A stretch of 64,000 nucleotides of DNA from Hymenobacter chitinivorans DSM 11115 (GCF_002797555.1 NZ_PGFA01000005.1:274421-338420), one strand, 5' to 3'. Positions 54,451 to 63,601 are shown, counted from the stretch's first letter. Program-made: numbers and translations. Notes: generated from the sequence alone by a model not told the origin.

Positions 54451-55680
54451 CTAGGCGGCGCGCAACTGCTTCAGCGGCGACTTTTCGAACTTGCTCTGGG
54501 CGTAGTCCAGGTCGATGATGAGCTCCTTGGCGTCGGCGTCCGAAGGCATGTCGAACATGGCGTCGGTCATGATGCTCTCGCAGATCGAGCGCAGGCCGCG
54601 GGCCCCGAGGCGGTACTCATCGGCTTTCAGCACGATGTACTCCAGGGCTTCCTCGGTGAAAGTCAGCTCAATGTCTTCCATCTCGAAGAGACGGGCGTAC
54701 TGCTTCACAATCGAGTTCTTGGGCTCGGTCAGGATTTTGCGCAGCGTGGCGTGGTCCAGCGGGTTGAGATGAGTCAGCACGGGCAGACGGCCAATGAGCT
54801 CGGGAATCAACCCGAAGGCCTTCAAATCCACGGCCGTCACGTAGCGCAGGAAGTTGTTGGTATCCACCTTGTCTGAGAGCTGGGTTTTGGCAAAACCCAT
54901 GGGCTTCGTGTTCAGGCGGCTCTTGATAATCCGGTCGATACCCACGAAAGCGCCGCCGCAGATGAAGAGGATGTTTTCGGTATTCACCGTAATCATCTTC
55001 TGCTCGGGGTGCTTGCGGCCGCCGTGGGGCGGTACGTTTACCGTGGTGCCTTCGAGAAGCTTCAGCATGGCCTGCTGCACGCCCTCGCCGCTCACGTCGC
55101 GGGTGATGCTGGGGTTGTCGCTCTTGCGGGCAATCTTGTCCACTTCGTCGATGTAGACGATACCGCGCTCGGCGGCTTCCACGTTGTAGTCGGCAGCTTG
55201 CAGCAGGCGGGTCAGGATGCTTTCCACGTCCTCACCCACGTAGCCGGCCTCGGTCAGCACGGTGGCGTCGGCAATGCAGAAGGGCACCTGCAGGATGTTG
55301 GCCAGCATTTTGGCCAGGAAAGTCTTGCCCGTACCGGTTTCGCCCACCATGATGATGTTCGACTTCTCAATCGTCACGTCGTCCTTACCGGTGGTCTTGG
55401 GCTGCATCAGGCGCTTGTAGTGGTTGTACACCGCCACCGACATCACCTTTTTGGCCTCGTCCTGACCTACCACGTACTGGTCCAGGTACTCCTTCATTTC
55501 CCGGGGTTTCACCAGGTTGAACTTGGGCGTCTTGGAGTTCGAGCGGATCTTGTTCTCCTCGTTCAATATCTGCTGGGCCTGACCCACGCACCGCTCACAG
55601 ATGTGGGCGTTGATGCCGGAAATCATGACCGAGACATCTTTTTTGCTCTTACCGCAGAAGGAGCACGTTATATCTGCCAT
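54451..55680 (-). CDS. clpX: ATP-dependent Clp protease ATP-binding subunit ClpX
   Basis: 409 residues from ATG 55680 (MADITCSFCGKSKKD). N-terminal zinc-binding CSFC and CERC pairs, Walker A GETGTGKT, pore loop GYVGED, Walker B VYIDEVDK, ELIGRLPV and arginine-finger LGARGLRSICE. ClpX unfolds tagged proteins and feeds ClpP. It lies downstream of clpP and tig on the same strand, but with its own TACCTTTG box at 55734-55741 and a terminator plus repeat in the gap, so it is at least partly separately transcribed. Confidence 0.98.
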   Translation of the reverse strand: MADITCSFCGKSKKDVSVMISGINAHICERCVGQAQQILNEENKIRSNSKTPKFNLVKPREMKEYLDQYVVGQDEAKKVMSVAVYNHYKRLMQPKTTGKDDVTIEKSNIIMVGETGTGKTFLAKMLANILQVPFCIADATVLTEAGYVGEDVESILTRLLQAADYNVEAAERGIVYIDEVDKIARKSDNPSITRDVSGEGVQQAMLKLLEGTTVNVPPHGGRKHPEQKMITVNTENILFICGGAFVGIDRIIKSRLNTKPMGFAKTQLSDKVDTNNFLRYVTAVDLKAFGLIPELIGRLPVLTHLNPLDHATLRKILTEPKNSIVKQYARLFEMEDIELTFTEEALEYIVLKADEYRLGARGLRSICESIMTDAMFDMPSDADAKELIIDLDYAQSKFEKSPLKQLRAA

Positions 55681-55733
55681 TGCTAGGACTCTCAGGATGG
55701 GGTAGGAAAGCCTCGTTTTGCCCGAAGCCAACT

Positions 55734-55741
55734 CAAAGGTA
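55734..55741 (-). promoter_or_regulatory. Candidate -7 box (TACCTTTG) for clpX
   Basis: TACCTTTG on the minus strand, 53 bases before the clpX ATG. A TTG lies 24 bp upstream rather than the usual 19-21. Confidence 0.55.
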
Positions 55742-55807
55742 CGAAAACGCAAACGCCGCACGCAGCAAAAAAAGTTGCTAACTGTCGGGTCTCTACTTAA
55801 AAGAACC

Positions 55808-55847
55808 AAAAGCCCGCCTTCGGGTTGTCAACCGAAAGCGGGCTTTG
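55808..55847 (-). terminator. Hairpin terminator in the clpP-clpX gap
   Basis: AAAGCCCGC...TTCGG pairs with CCGAA...GCGGGCTTT with one mismatch near the middle. It lies upstream of the clpX promoter box. Confidence 0.6.
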
Positions 55848-55871
55848 GGGATATTTGTCAAGGCTGACTTG

Positions 55872-55991
55872 GAACGTCATTCCGAACATTCTGCGCTTCA
55901 AGCAGAGATGAGGAATCTCGCGTGCGGTCGTTGCCAGAGCAACTAATTAGCATTGCACGCGAGATATCTCGCTTTGCTCGACATGACGTTC
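55872..55991. repeat. 120-bp repeat with GAACGTCAT/ATGACGTTC ends
   Basis: Terminal GAACGTCAT (55872-55880) and ATGACGTTC (55983-55991) are exact complements, and CTCGCGTGC (55916-55924) pairs with GCACGCGAG (55955-55963). The ends resemble other GTCAT-bounded elements at 7406 and 16928. It lies directly after the clpP stop codon. Confidence 0.75.
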
Positions 55992-56009
55992 TGGAGAATC
56001 TGAGACAAC

Positions 56010-56717
56010 CTACGCCGTCTTTTTCTCCAGCACTTCGTCGATCAGGCCGTATTCTTTGGCTTCGTCGGCACGCATCCAGTAGTCGCGCTCCGAGTTGTCG
56101 TAGATTTCCTGGTAGGTCTTGCCGCTGTGCTTGGCCAAAATGTCGTACAGCTCTTTCTTCAGCTTGAGAATCTCGCGGGCCGTGATTTCAATGTCCGTCG
56201 ACTGACCTTGGGCACCACCCGAAGGCTGGTGAATCATCACGCGGGCGTGGGGCAGGGCCGAACGCTTGTCTTTGGCTCCACCGGCGAGCAGCACGGCACC
56301 CATCGAGGCGGCCAGGCCGGTGCAGATAGTAGCTACATCGGGACCCACGTACTGCATCGTGTCGTAGATGCCGAGGCCAGCGTATACCGAGCCGCCGGGC
56401 GAGTTGATGTAGAGCAGGATGTCTTTCTTGGCATCAGCCGACTCCAGAAACAGGAGCTGGGCGGTGATGATGTTGGCAATATAATCGTCGACGGCCGTGC
56501 CCAGGAACACGATACGGTCCATAATCAGGCGGGAGAATACGTCAATTTCGGCGAAGCGCGTGGGACGTTCCTCAATTACCGAGCGGGTCATGCCCGTGGG
56601 CAGCATCATGCCCGAGCGCACCTGGCCTTCCACGTGGTTCAGGTACTGATCCACGCCCAGGCCGCTGAGGCCCTGTCCTTTGACGGCAAATTTGCGGAAC
56701 TCTTGTTTATTCAGCAT
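56010..56717 (-). CDS. clpP: ATP-dependent Clp protease proteolytic subunit ClpP
   Basis: 235 residues. Catalytic triad visible: Ser in GLAASMGAVLL, His in ARVMIHQPSGG, Asp in SERDYWM; INSPGGSVYAGLGIYDTMQ is the substrate cleft. The N-terminal extension before RPTRFAEIDVFSRL is about 30 residues longer than E. coli ClpP, as common in Bacteroidota. Works with ClpX at 54451. Confidence 0.98.
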   Translation of the reverse strand: MLNKQEFRKFAVKGQGLSGLGVDQYLNHVEGQVRSGMMLPTGMTRSVIEERPTRFAEIDVFSRLIMDRIVFLGTAVDDYIANIITAQLLFLESADAKKDILLYINSPGGSVYAGLGIYDTMQYVGPDVATICTGLAASMGAVLLAGGAKDKRSALPHARVMIHQPSGGAQGQSTDIEITAREILKLKKELYDILAKHSGKTYQEIYDNSERDYWMRADEAKEYGLIDEVLEKKTA

Positions 56718-56762
56718 GGGAAAAATGTAGGGTAGAGAAGATTAGAAACGGAACCCGTCGGG

Positions 56763-56804
56763 CAACAAAAAAGCCCTGACTGGCAAGTAAGGGCTTTTTT
56801 GTTG
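56763..56804 (-). terminator. Terminator after tig
   Basis: CAACAAAAAAGCCCT (56763-56777) and AGGGCTTTTTTGTTG (56790-56804) are exact complements; T-run on the minus strand. Confidence 0.8.
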
Positions 56805-56832
56805 GTTACAAAACCAAGATGCGGGCTAAGGT

Positions 56833-58164
56833 TTAGCTTGCACCCTGAGTCCGGAAGTCCTCGGCCGAAATCGGGTTGTCATTAACAACAACTTTGCCGC
56901 GCAGGTTTTCGATGACTTTCTCTGCCAGAATGGCTTCGTACTCCTGTACGTAGTTCTTACCGTTCTCCTGGCGCAGATAGTTGTCGGCGAAGCCGCGGAC
57001 CGACTCCTGCAGCTCCTCGCTGATTTCGGGCAGATTGAACTGGCCCATAATCTTCTGCATGGTGCGCTCGATGATTTCCTCGTTCGACACCTTCAGGCCC
57101 TGCTCCTCAACGACTTTGTTGCGGATCATGGACCACTTCAGCTCCCGCTCGTAGTCGGCGTAGTGCTCTTCCACCTGCTCGGCGGTCAGCTTGCCTTCGT
57201 TGGCGCGAACGAGCCACTTCTTGAAGAACTCGGTCGGAATCTGCACCGTGGTGGCGTCCACCATCTTGTCGATTATCTGACGATTTACCAGGTTGTCTGA
57301 CTCCCGGTCGTAGTTCTCCTGCACCGTGGTGCGTACTTTCTCGTCGAACTCTTCTTTCGAAGTCACGGCGTCTTTGCCGAATACCTTGTCGAAGAGCTCC
57401 TGGTTGTGCTCGGGCTTGGTCGTGCGGTTGATTTTCTCCACCGTCAGCGTGTACTCGCCGCTGATGTTGGCGGCCTCTTCCTTGGAGTGGCCCGAGAAAT
57501 TGGCAATGGCCGAAGCGTCGCCGCCGAAAGCATCCGACAGGTCGAAGGTCAGCACGTCGCCGGGCTTCACGCCGATGAATTTCTCCACGCCGTTCTTCAC
57601 CTTGTTGATGGGCAGCAATACGGGGCGCTCGGTGGCCTCGTCTTCGCCTTTCTTCAGCTTACCGTACAGGTAGTCACCTTCTTCCGAAACCTCGGGGTTG
57701 GTGCTTTCGCCAAACTGACGGCCGATCTGGTCGTGGGTTTCTTCCAGCGTGGCCTCGTCGAGGGTTACCTGGTGGCGGTCGATGGTAATGGACTGATCGG
57801 CGGGCAGCTCAAAGTCGGGCAGCAGGCCCAGCTCAAACTTGAAGTCGAACTCCTTGTCGGTATCAAAATTCACGTCGCTGGGCACGGGCAGGGGCTCACC
57901 GAGGATTTTGATGTTGTTTTCCTTGATGTAGCCGTCGACAGCCTTACCGAGCAGGTTGTTGATTTCCTCGCCCAATACGCCTTTGCCGTACATCTTGCGC
58001 ACCAGCCCTACCGGCACTTTGCCGGGGCGGAAGCCCTTGATCTGGGCTTTCTTGCTATATTCTTTCAGCTTCTCGTCCACGGCGGGCGAGTAGTCAGCTT
58101 CCGTCAGGTGTACTGTCAGGATGGCACTAAGCTGATCGTCGTTTTTGTCGAAGGTGATATTCAA
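56833..58164 (-). CDS. tig: Trigger factor chaperone
   Basis: 443 residues from TTG 58164 (NITFDKNDDQLSAIL); no in-frame ATG exists nearby upstream. The N-terminal ribosome-binding signature GFRPGKVPVGLVRKMYG is present, followed by the PPIase-like middle domain and helical C-terminal arms (EFDEKVRTTVQENYDRESDNLVNRQIIDKMVD). Binds nascent chains at the ribosome exit. tRNA-Leu lies 98 bases upstream on the same strand with a good promoter, so tig may be read through from it. Confidence 0.95.
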   Translation of the reverse strand: MNITFDKNDDQLSAILTVHLTEADYSPAVDEKLKEYSKKAQIKGFRPGKVPVGLVRKMYGKGVLGEEINNLLGKAVDGYIKENNIKILGEPLPVPSDVNFDTDKEFDFKFELGLLPDFELPADQSITIDRHQVTLDEATLEETHDQIGRQFGESTNPEVSEEGDYLYGKLKKGEDEATERPVLLPINKVKNGVEKFIGVKPGDVLTFDLSDAFGGDASAIANFSGHSKEEAANISGEYTLTVEKINRTTKPEHNQELFDKVFGKDAVTSKEEFDEKVRTTVQENYDRESDNLVNRQIIDKMVDATTVQIPTEFFKKWLVRANEGKLTAEQVEEHYADYERELKWSMIRNKVVEEQGLKVSNEEIIERTMQKIMGQFNLPEISEELQESVRGFADNYLRQENGKNYVQEYEAILAEKVIENLRGKVVVNDNPISAEDFRTQGAS

Positions 58165-58262
58165 AGCGGGGTCGTCGGTTAAAGTAAAGGAATCGAAGGG
58201 GGCGAAAAAGAAACCCCCAACGGGTGGGTTGAGGGCTCAGGGTACTGTTGAAAACTATTCTG

Positions 58263-58344
58263 TGCGGATGGAGGGACTCGAACCCACACGCCTTGCGGCA
58301 CCAGATCCTAAGTCTGGCACGTCTACCAATTTCGCCACATCCGC
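58263..58344 (-). tRNA. tRNA-Leu (anticodon TAG)
   Basis: Reverse strand reads GCGGATGTGGCGAAATTGG... with acceptor GCGGATG/CATCCGC. The anticodon arm CCAGA-CTTAGGA-TCTGG gives anticodon TAG (Leu CUA codons); a short variable arm and the GTTCGAGTCC T-arm follow. 82 nt, no encoded CCA. Confidence 0.93.
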
Positions 58345-58661
58345 GGTTCCCGGGCCTATTGCCTCGGGGCCGCAAAGCTACGCAAGCACGGCGAATATTC
58401 AAACCACGGCTCGAAATCGGTGGAGAAAGTAGGGGCAAAGACTCTTTTTGTGTGCTAACAAATTGGTAGCGCGAACTTTGCGGTTGGCGGGGCAGACCGA
58501 TTGTCGGGTATTCAGGTGCGCTGTAAAGTTCGCACTCCTGAAATGAGCAAGGATTTCCGGCTCAGCTTTGTTATAAATGCAGTTTGGGCGTAAAACCCGC
58601 CCCGCCCTTCGTACTTTCGTAAGCGTAGTAAATACCGAAGCCCCGGGCTTCACCCCGCATA
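58345..58661. other. Divergent intergenic region between tRNA-Leu and rel
   Basis: 317 bases containing the tRNA promoter, a degenerate GCGAACTT...AAGTTCGC inverted repeat (58466-58534) and a TACTTTCG box (58612-58619) about 43 bases before the rel start. No gene. Confidence 0.5.
58373..58402 (-). promoter_or_regulatory. Bacteroidota-type promoter of tRNA-Leu
   Basis: Minus strand: TTG (58400-58402), 19-bp gap, TAGCTTTG (58373-58380), 28 bases before the tRNA 5' end. A textbook match for the TTG-N19-TAnnTTTG promoter; may also serve tig downstream. Confidence 0.8.
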
Positions 58662-60869
58662 ATGGCCACTCTGATTGACCCCGAAGTAGAACGCAACGAG
58701 ATTCTTCGCCACTACCGGCGCCTGCTGCGTACCGCTAAGCCCTACCTGTCTGGCAACGACGCCAAACTGATTAAAAAGGCGTTCAACACCTCCCTGGAAG
58801 CCCACAAGGAGATGCGCCGCAAATCCGGGGAGCCCTACATTCTGCACCCACTGGCCGTGGCCCAGATTGCGGTGGAGGAAATCGGGCTGGGCACTACCAG
58901 CATCGTGGCAGCCCTGCTGCACGACGTGGTAGAGGACACGCCCTGGGAAATTTCGGACGTGGAGCGCGAATTCGGCCCCCGCGTGGCTCAGATCGTCGAC
59001 GGCCTGACCAAGATTTCCGGCGTCTTCGAGTACGGCACCAGTGAGCAGGCCGAGAACTTCCGCAAGATGCTGCTCACCTTGTCGGAAGACGTGCGCGTGA
59101 TTCTGATCAAGATTGCCGACCGCCTGCACAACATGCGGACCCTGGACTCGATGCCGCGCCACAAGCAGCTCAAGATTGCCTCCGAAACCATTTACCTCTA
59201 CGCCCCGCTGGCCCACCGCCTCGGCCTCTACGCCATCAAGAGCGAGCTGGAGGACTTATACCTGAAATACACCGACACCGAGGTTTACAACGACCTTACC
59301 AATAAAGTCCGCCAGAGCCGCGGCGCCCGGAACCGCTTTATTAAGGAGTTCGTGGCACCCATCGACGAGGAATTGAAAGCCCAGGGCTTCGGCTTCGAAA
59401 TCAAAGGCCGGCCCAAGAGCATCTATTCCATCCTGCGCAAGATGCGCAAGCAGAACGTGACTTTCGACGAAGTCTACGACCTGTTTGCTATCCGCGTCAT
59501 CCTCGACGTGCCCCAGGAGCAGGAAAAAGCCGCCTGCTGGCAGGTTTACAGCATTGTTACGGATTTCTACCAGCCCAACCCCGACCGGCTCCGCGACTGG
59601 GTGAGTACGCCCAAGGCCAACGGCTACGAGAGTTTGCACACCACGGTCATGTCGCGCACTGGGCAGTGGGTAGAAGTCCAGATTCGCTCCCGCCGTATGG
59701 ACGACATTGCCGAGAAAGGCTACGCGGCGCACTGGAAATACAAGGACACCGGCTCGGTGCAGCCCGAATCGACGCTTGAGGCCTGGATTGCCAAGGTGCG
59801 GGAAATGCTCGAAACCAACAATTCCAGCGCTCTGGAGTTCATGGACGAGTTTCGCCAGAACCTGTTCGTCAAGGAAGTATACGCCTTTACGCCCAAGGGC
59901 AAGCTGGTCATTCTGCCCGATAAAGCCACCGCCTTAGACTTCGCCTTCGACATCCACACCCACATCGGCCTGCAGTGCCTGGGGGCCAAGGTCAACCAGA
60001 AGCTCGAGCCGCTCAGCTACCAGCTCCGCAACGGCGACCAGGTCGAGATTCTGACCTCTCAAAAGCAGCGGCCTACCGAGGAGTGGCTGCAGTACGTTAT
60101 TACCTCCAAGGCCCGCGGTAAAATCAAGGAGTGGCTGCGCGACGACAAGAAAGTCAAAGCCGAAGACGGCCGCTTCATCGTGGAAAAGCGCTTGGAGTTG
60201 CTCGGGGTCGAAAATACTCAGGACAACCTAAACCGCATGTTGGCCCACTTCAACGTGTACAACCCCCAGGATTTTTACTACCGCATTGCTATAGGCCAGC
60301 TCGACGGTCGCGAAATCAAGGAAAGTCTTTTCGACCCAACTAAGGAAGTCCCGCGCAGCCCATCGATGCTCGAACCTAAAGCCTTTGATCAGGAGGTGCA
60401 GAAAATCCGGGGGGTGCGGGCCGACATGCTGGTGATAGGGGAGGAGACCCAGAAGTTCGACTACACCATTGCGCCCTGCTGCAACCCGATTCCCGGCGAC
60501 GACGTCTTCGGCTTCGAAACGGAGCAGGGTATCGTGATTCACCGCACGTCTTGCCCCAAAGCCGTGGCCATGATGTCGAACTACGGCAACCGCATCGTGC
60601 GCGCCAAGTGGACCGATCAGCTGGAACTGGCTTTCCTGGCCGGCATCCGCATCAAGGGCTCCGACCGGGTGGGCCTCGTCAACGACGTGACGCGCATCAT
60701 CTCCAACAGCCTGAAGGTGAATATGCGCTCCATCACCATTGACTCTAACGACGGGTTCTTCGAGGGACAAATTATGGTGTTCGTCAACGACACCGACCAT
60801 CTCAACAAGATGATTCAGCGACTTTCCAAGGTGAACGGGGTGCTGCTGGTCGAGCGTTTTGCGTCGTAG
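58662..60869 (+). CDS. Bifunctional (p)ppGpp synthetase/hydrolase (RelA/SpoT)
   Basis: 735 residues. HD hydrolase domain (about 45-160; PYILHPLAVAQI, ALLHDVVEDTPW, KIADRLHNMRTL). Synthetase domain (about 240-370; GFEIKGRPKSIYSILRKM, YDLFAIRVI, PKANGYESLHTTVM). TGS domain (about 405-465; YAFTPKGKLVILPDKATALDFAFDIHTHIG). Zinc-finger/conserved-Cys region (IAPCCNPIPGDDVFGF, IHRTSCPKA) and C-terminal ACT domain. Both catalytic halves keep key residues, so it is the dual-function Rel type. Controls the stringent response; lies near rRNA genes but is separately transcribed. Confidence 0.97.
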   Translation: MATLIDPEVERNEILRHYRRLLRTAKPYLSGNDAKLIKKAFNTSLEAHKEMRRKSGEPYILHPLAVAQIAVEEIGLGTTSIVAALLHDVVEDTPWEISDVEREFGPRVAQIVDGLTKISGVFEYGTSEQAENFRKMLLTLSEDVRVILIKIADRLHNMRTLDSMPRHKQLKIASETIYLYAPLAHRLGLYAIKSELEDLYLKYTDTEVYNDLTNKVRQSRGARNRFIKEFVAPIDEELKAQGFGFEIKGRPKSIYSILRKMRKQNVTFDEVYDLFAIRVILDVPQEQEKAACWQVYSIVTDFYQPNPDRLRDWVSTPKANGYESLHTTVMSRTGQWVEVQIRSRRMDDIAEKGYAAHWKYKDTGSVQPESTLEAWIAKVREMLETNNSSALEFMDEFRQNLFVKEVYAFTPKGKLVILPDKATALDFAFDIHTHIGLQCLGAKVNQKLEPLSYQLRNGDQVEILTSQKQRPTEEWLQYVITSKARGKIKEWLRDDKKVKAEDGRFIVEKRLELLGVENTQDNLNRMLAHFNVYNPQDFYYRIAIGQLDGREIKESLFDPTKEVPRSPSMLEPKAFDQEVQKIRGVRADMLVIGEETQKFDYTIAPCCNPIPGDDVFGFETEQGIVIHRTSCPKAVAMMSNYGNRIVRAKWTDQLELAFLAGIRIKGSDRVGLVNDVTRIISNSLKVNMRSITIDSNDGFFEGQIMVFVNDTDHLNKMIQRLSKVNGVLLVERFAS

Positions 60870-60984
60870 AGCACTAAAAAGTTTAAAAAGTATTAAGCAG
60901 TACAAAAGGTGCATGCCGGAGAAAGTAAGTGAGGAACTATGCGTTGCGTTGCCGGTTATAGCCTCCGAAACGGGTTGTTTTCCC

Positions 60985-60992
60985 TACCTTTG
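60985..60992 (+). promoter_or_regulatory. Candidate -7 box (TACCTTTG) for the fur-STAS-purA operon
   Basis: TACCTTTG, 26 bases before the fur-like ATG. No TTG lies at the usual distance upstream. Confidence 0.5.
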
Positions 60993-61018
60993 GTACTCCT
61001 TATATATAAGGTCACATA

Positions 61019-61492
61019 ATGTTGGATAAAGAGAAGTTCGAGGAAGTAAAGAAGATCTTCACCGCTTACCTCGAAAATAAGGGCCTGCGCAAAACGTCCG
61101 AACGGTATTCCATTCTGGAGGAAATCTATTCCCGGACCGGCCACTTCGACGTCGAAGAACTGTATGCCGGCATGAAGGCGCAGGGCCTGCAGGTCAGCCG
61201 CGCCACGGTTTACAACACCCTCGATTTGCTCGTCGAGCATGGCCTGGTTAGCAAGCACCAGTTTGGCCGTAACCTGGCCCAGTACGAGAAGTCCTACGGC
61301 TACCGCCAGCACGACCATGTCATCTGTACCGAGTGCCACAAGGTCGTCGAGTTCTGCGACCCGCGCATCCACGGCATCCAGACCATGGTCGGGGAGCTTT
61401 TGAATTTCCATATCTTGCACCACTCTTTAAACCTCTACGGCGTTTGTGGCGACTGCCGCGCTAAAGCAGCCGCCCGCGCAGCCAGCGAATGA
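61019..61492 (+). CDS. Fur-family transcriptional repressor
   Basis: 157 residues. Winged helix (LRKTSERYSILEEIYSRTGHFDVEELYAGM, SRATVYNTLDLLVEHGLV), C-terminal metal region with HDHVICTECHKVVEFC and CGDCRAK, i.e. two CxxC pairs for structural zinc and His residues for the regulatory metal. Likely the main Fur/PerR-type repressor. Its stop overlaps the STAS gene by four bases (ATGA), an unusual operon leader for purA. Confidence 0.93.
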   Translation: MLDKEKFEEVKKIFTAYLENKGLRKTSERYSILEEIYSRTGHFDVEELYAGMKAQGLQVSRATVYNTLDLLVEHGLVSKHQFGRNLAQYEKSYGYRQHDHVICTECHKVVEFCDPRIHGIQTMVGELLNFHILHHSLNLYGVCGDCRAKAAARAASE

Positions 61493-61836
61493 AAACTGAA
61501 TCTACCGTAAGCAACGGCATCCTGCACGTGCGCCTGACCGGCGACCTGATCGGCAGCCCCGACACCCAACAGCTTCTGCAGTCCGTCGACGACCACCTGG
61601 GTGAGTCCGTCATGCTCTGCGCCGTCGACCTCTCGGGCGTGCGCTACATCAACAGCACCGGTATCGGCGTTCTGGTTTCTTTGCTCACCAAGTTCCGCAG
61701 CCGCGGTGGCGAACTGGTGTTGATTAATCCTGCCGACCATCCCCGCAAAATGCTGGCCTTGACCAAGCTCAACGCCATTTTTACTATTGCTGAAAACGAA
61801 ACGGCCGCCGCCGAAGCCCTCAAATCTGCTAACTAA
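61489..61836 (+). CDS. STAS-domain anti-sigma-factor antagonist-like protein
   Basis: 115 residues. STAS fold: ILHVRLTGDLIGSPDTQQLLQSVDDHLGESVMLCAVDLSGVRYINSTGIGVLVSLLTKFRSRGGELVLINP. The conserved Ser of the phosphorylation site is in YINSTGIGVL. Family members bind anti-sigma factors or kinase-like switches. Sandwiched with a 4-bp overlap to fur and 1-bp overlap to purA, hence co-translated. Partner kinase not seen in the window. Confidence 0.92.
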   Translation: MKTESTVSNGILHVRLTGDLIGSPDTQQLLQSVDDHLGESVMLCAVDLSGVRYINSTGIGVLVSLLTKFRSRGGELVLINPADHPRKMLALTKLNAIFTIAENETAAAEALKSAN

Positions 61837-63107
61837 TGCCCGTTGACGTACTTGTAGGCCTGCAGTGGGGCGACGAAGGAAAAGGAAAGATTGTTGACGT
61901 ACTGGCCCCTACCTACGATGTAGTGGCCCGCTTTCAGGGTGGCCCCAATGCCGGCCATACCCTCACGTTCGATGGAATCAAGCACGTGCTGCACCAGGTT
62001 CCATCGGGCATTTTTCACCCGCATATTATCAATGTCGTCGGCAATGGCGTGGTGCTCGACCCAGTTGTGTTCCGCGTCGAGCTCCAGAAGCTCACCGACC
62101 GGGGCGTGGAGTGGGCCAAAAACCTCTACATCTCCAAGAAAGCGCAGCTTATTCTGCCTTCGCACCGCGCCCTCGACCGAATCCTGGAAGAAGCCCGCGG
62201 TGGTGGCAAAATCGGGTCGACCTTAAAAGGTATCGGCCCCACTTACCAGGATAAAATTGGCCGCACCGGCCTGCGCGTCGGCGACATTCTCTTGGCCGAC
62301 TTCCAAGAACGTTACAACGAAGCCGTAGCTCGTCATGCTACCCTGGCCAGCTTCCATGGTCAGCAACTTGATATCGAGCAAGCCGAAACCGAGTTCTTCT
62401 CCGCCGTCGACTTCCTGCGCACCCTACAGCTCGCCGATACCGAATATCTGCTCAATGATTTGCTGCGCCAAGGCAAACAGATCTTAGCAGAAGGTGCCCA
62501 GGGTTCTCTGCTGGACATTGATTTTGGCACGTATCCCTTCGTTACCTCATCCAGTACGGTAGTAGCAGGCGCTTGCACCGGCCTCGGCATTGCTCCCCGC
62601 CACATCGATAAGGTCTATGGCATCAGCAAAGCCTATTGCACCCGCGTCGGCAGCGGCCCGTTCCCCACGGAGCTCCACGATGAGGTCGGTGAGCAAATCC
62701 GCGCCGCCGGCCGCGAGTTCGGTGCCACCACCGGCCGCCCCCGTCGCTGCGGCTGGATTGATTTGCCAGCTCTACGCTATAGCATTATGCTGAACGGCGT
62801 AACCGAAATTCACCTTATGAAGGCTGATGTGCTGGATGAGTTCGATGAAATCCGTATCTGCACGCATTATCGCAACCCGGAAGGGGAGGAAACCAACCAG
62901 CTTCCCGACCTCGGCGACCTGCAAACCATGAAGCCCGTGTACACGAGCTTACCCGGCTGGAAGGTAAATCTGCAGCAAATCAACTCTGCGGATTCCTTGC
63001 CCAAGGAGCTTAAAGACTATGTAAGCTTCCTAGAGACTCAGTTGGAGGTGCCCATCAGCATCGTCAGCGTGGGCCCCGACCGGGTAAGCACCCTGCACAT
63101 GGCATAG
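61836..63107 (+). CDS. purA: Adenylosuccinate synthetase
   Basis: 423 residues. N-terminal GTP-binding QWGDEGKGKIVD, GPNAGHTL, GIGPTYQDKIGRTGLRVGD, EGAQGSLLDIDFGTYPFVTSS, TTGRPRRCGWID and C-terminal EVPISIVSVGPDR. Joins IMP and aspartate using GTP, first step to AMP. Start overlaps the STAS stop (TAATG). Terminator at 63135-63164. Confidence 0.98.
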   Translation: MPVDVLVGLQWGDEGKGKIVDVLAPTYDVVARFQGGPNAGHTLTFDGIKHVLHQVPSGIFHPHIINVVGNGVVLDPVVFRVELQKLTDRGVEWAKNLYISKKAQLILPSHRALDRILEEARGGGKIGSTLKGIGPTYQDKIGRTGLRVGDILLADFQERYNEAVARHATLASFHGQQLDIEQAETEFFSAVDFLRTLQLADTEYLLNDLLRQGKQILAEGAQGSLLDIDFGTYPFVTSSSTVVAGACTGLGIAPRHIDKVYGISKAYCTRVGSGPFPTELHDEVGEQIRAAGREFGATTGRPRRCGWIDLPALRYSIMLNGVTEIHLMKADVLDEFDEIRICTHYRNPEGEETNQLPDLGDLQTMKPVYTSLPGWKVNLQQINSADSLPKELKDYVSFLETQLEVPISIVSVGPDRVSTLHMA

Positions 63108-63134
63108 ACAAAGGCGCTGATAACGGCCTTAAAA

Positions 63135-63164
63135 GCGAGGCAGGGAAGATTTTCCCTGCCTCGC
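63135..63164 (+). terminator. Rho-independent terminator after purA
   Basis: GCGAGGCAGGGAA (63135-63147) and TTCCCTGCCTCGC (63152-63164) are exact complements followed by CTTTCTTTTG. Confidence 0.88.
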
Positions 63165-63326
63165 CTTTCTTTTGTTACTAACTAACAGCTCAACTTTCAT
63201 TGGAGCTTGATTTTTTTTCGACTATCTGTGAACCAATAAGAGCTTGCAAGTAGTTATACCACAGCCTACAGTAGGATGAGCTTACTACTAAGTAGCGGCC
63301 TTCAACGAAAAAGTTGGCCGTCAGGT

Positions 63327-63357
63327 TTGGAAATCTAAAGGACACCGTGCACTTTTG
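63327..63357 (+). promoter_or_regulatory. rRNA promoter-like element 1 (weak)
   Basis: TTG (63327-63329), 20-bp gap, CACTTTTG (63350-63357). One mismatch to TAnnTTTG. Confidence 0.5.
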
Positions 63358-63479
63358 CACTCCCAAACCAAAACGCGGTACGGGATAAAAGATGAAAACA
63401 TCTTTTGAACTTCTTTCTTAGCGCTCATTGTTAAGCCCCTTGTCACGAAGAGAAATCTTCAAAAAGTCGAAAAAAAGAC

Positions 63480-63511
63480 TTGACAAAGTCGGTAATGGTT
63501 TGCTACCTTTG
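63480..63511 (+). promoter_or_regulatory. rRNA promoter 2
   Basis: TTG (63480-63482), 21-bp gap, TACCTTTG (63504-63511); perfect TAnnTTTG. Confidence 0.8.
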
Positions 63512-63569
63512 TCCTCCCCAATCGAGGGGCTCGACAAATCCTGAAACGAAAAAAAACTTTGTTTCGGAG

Positions 63570-63601
63570 TTGGAAAGAAAGAAAAAAGGTTCTTACCTTT
63601 G
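63570..63601 (+). promoter_or_regulatory. rRNA promoter 3
   Basis: TTG (63570-63572), 21-bp A/G-rich gap, TACCTTTG (63594-63601). Confidence 0.8.
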
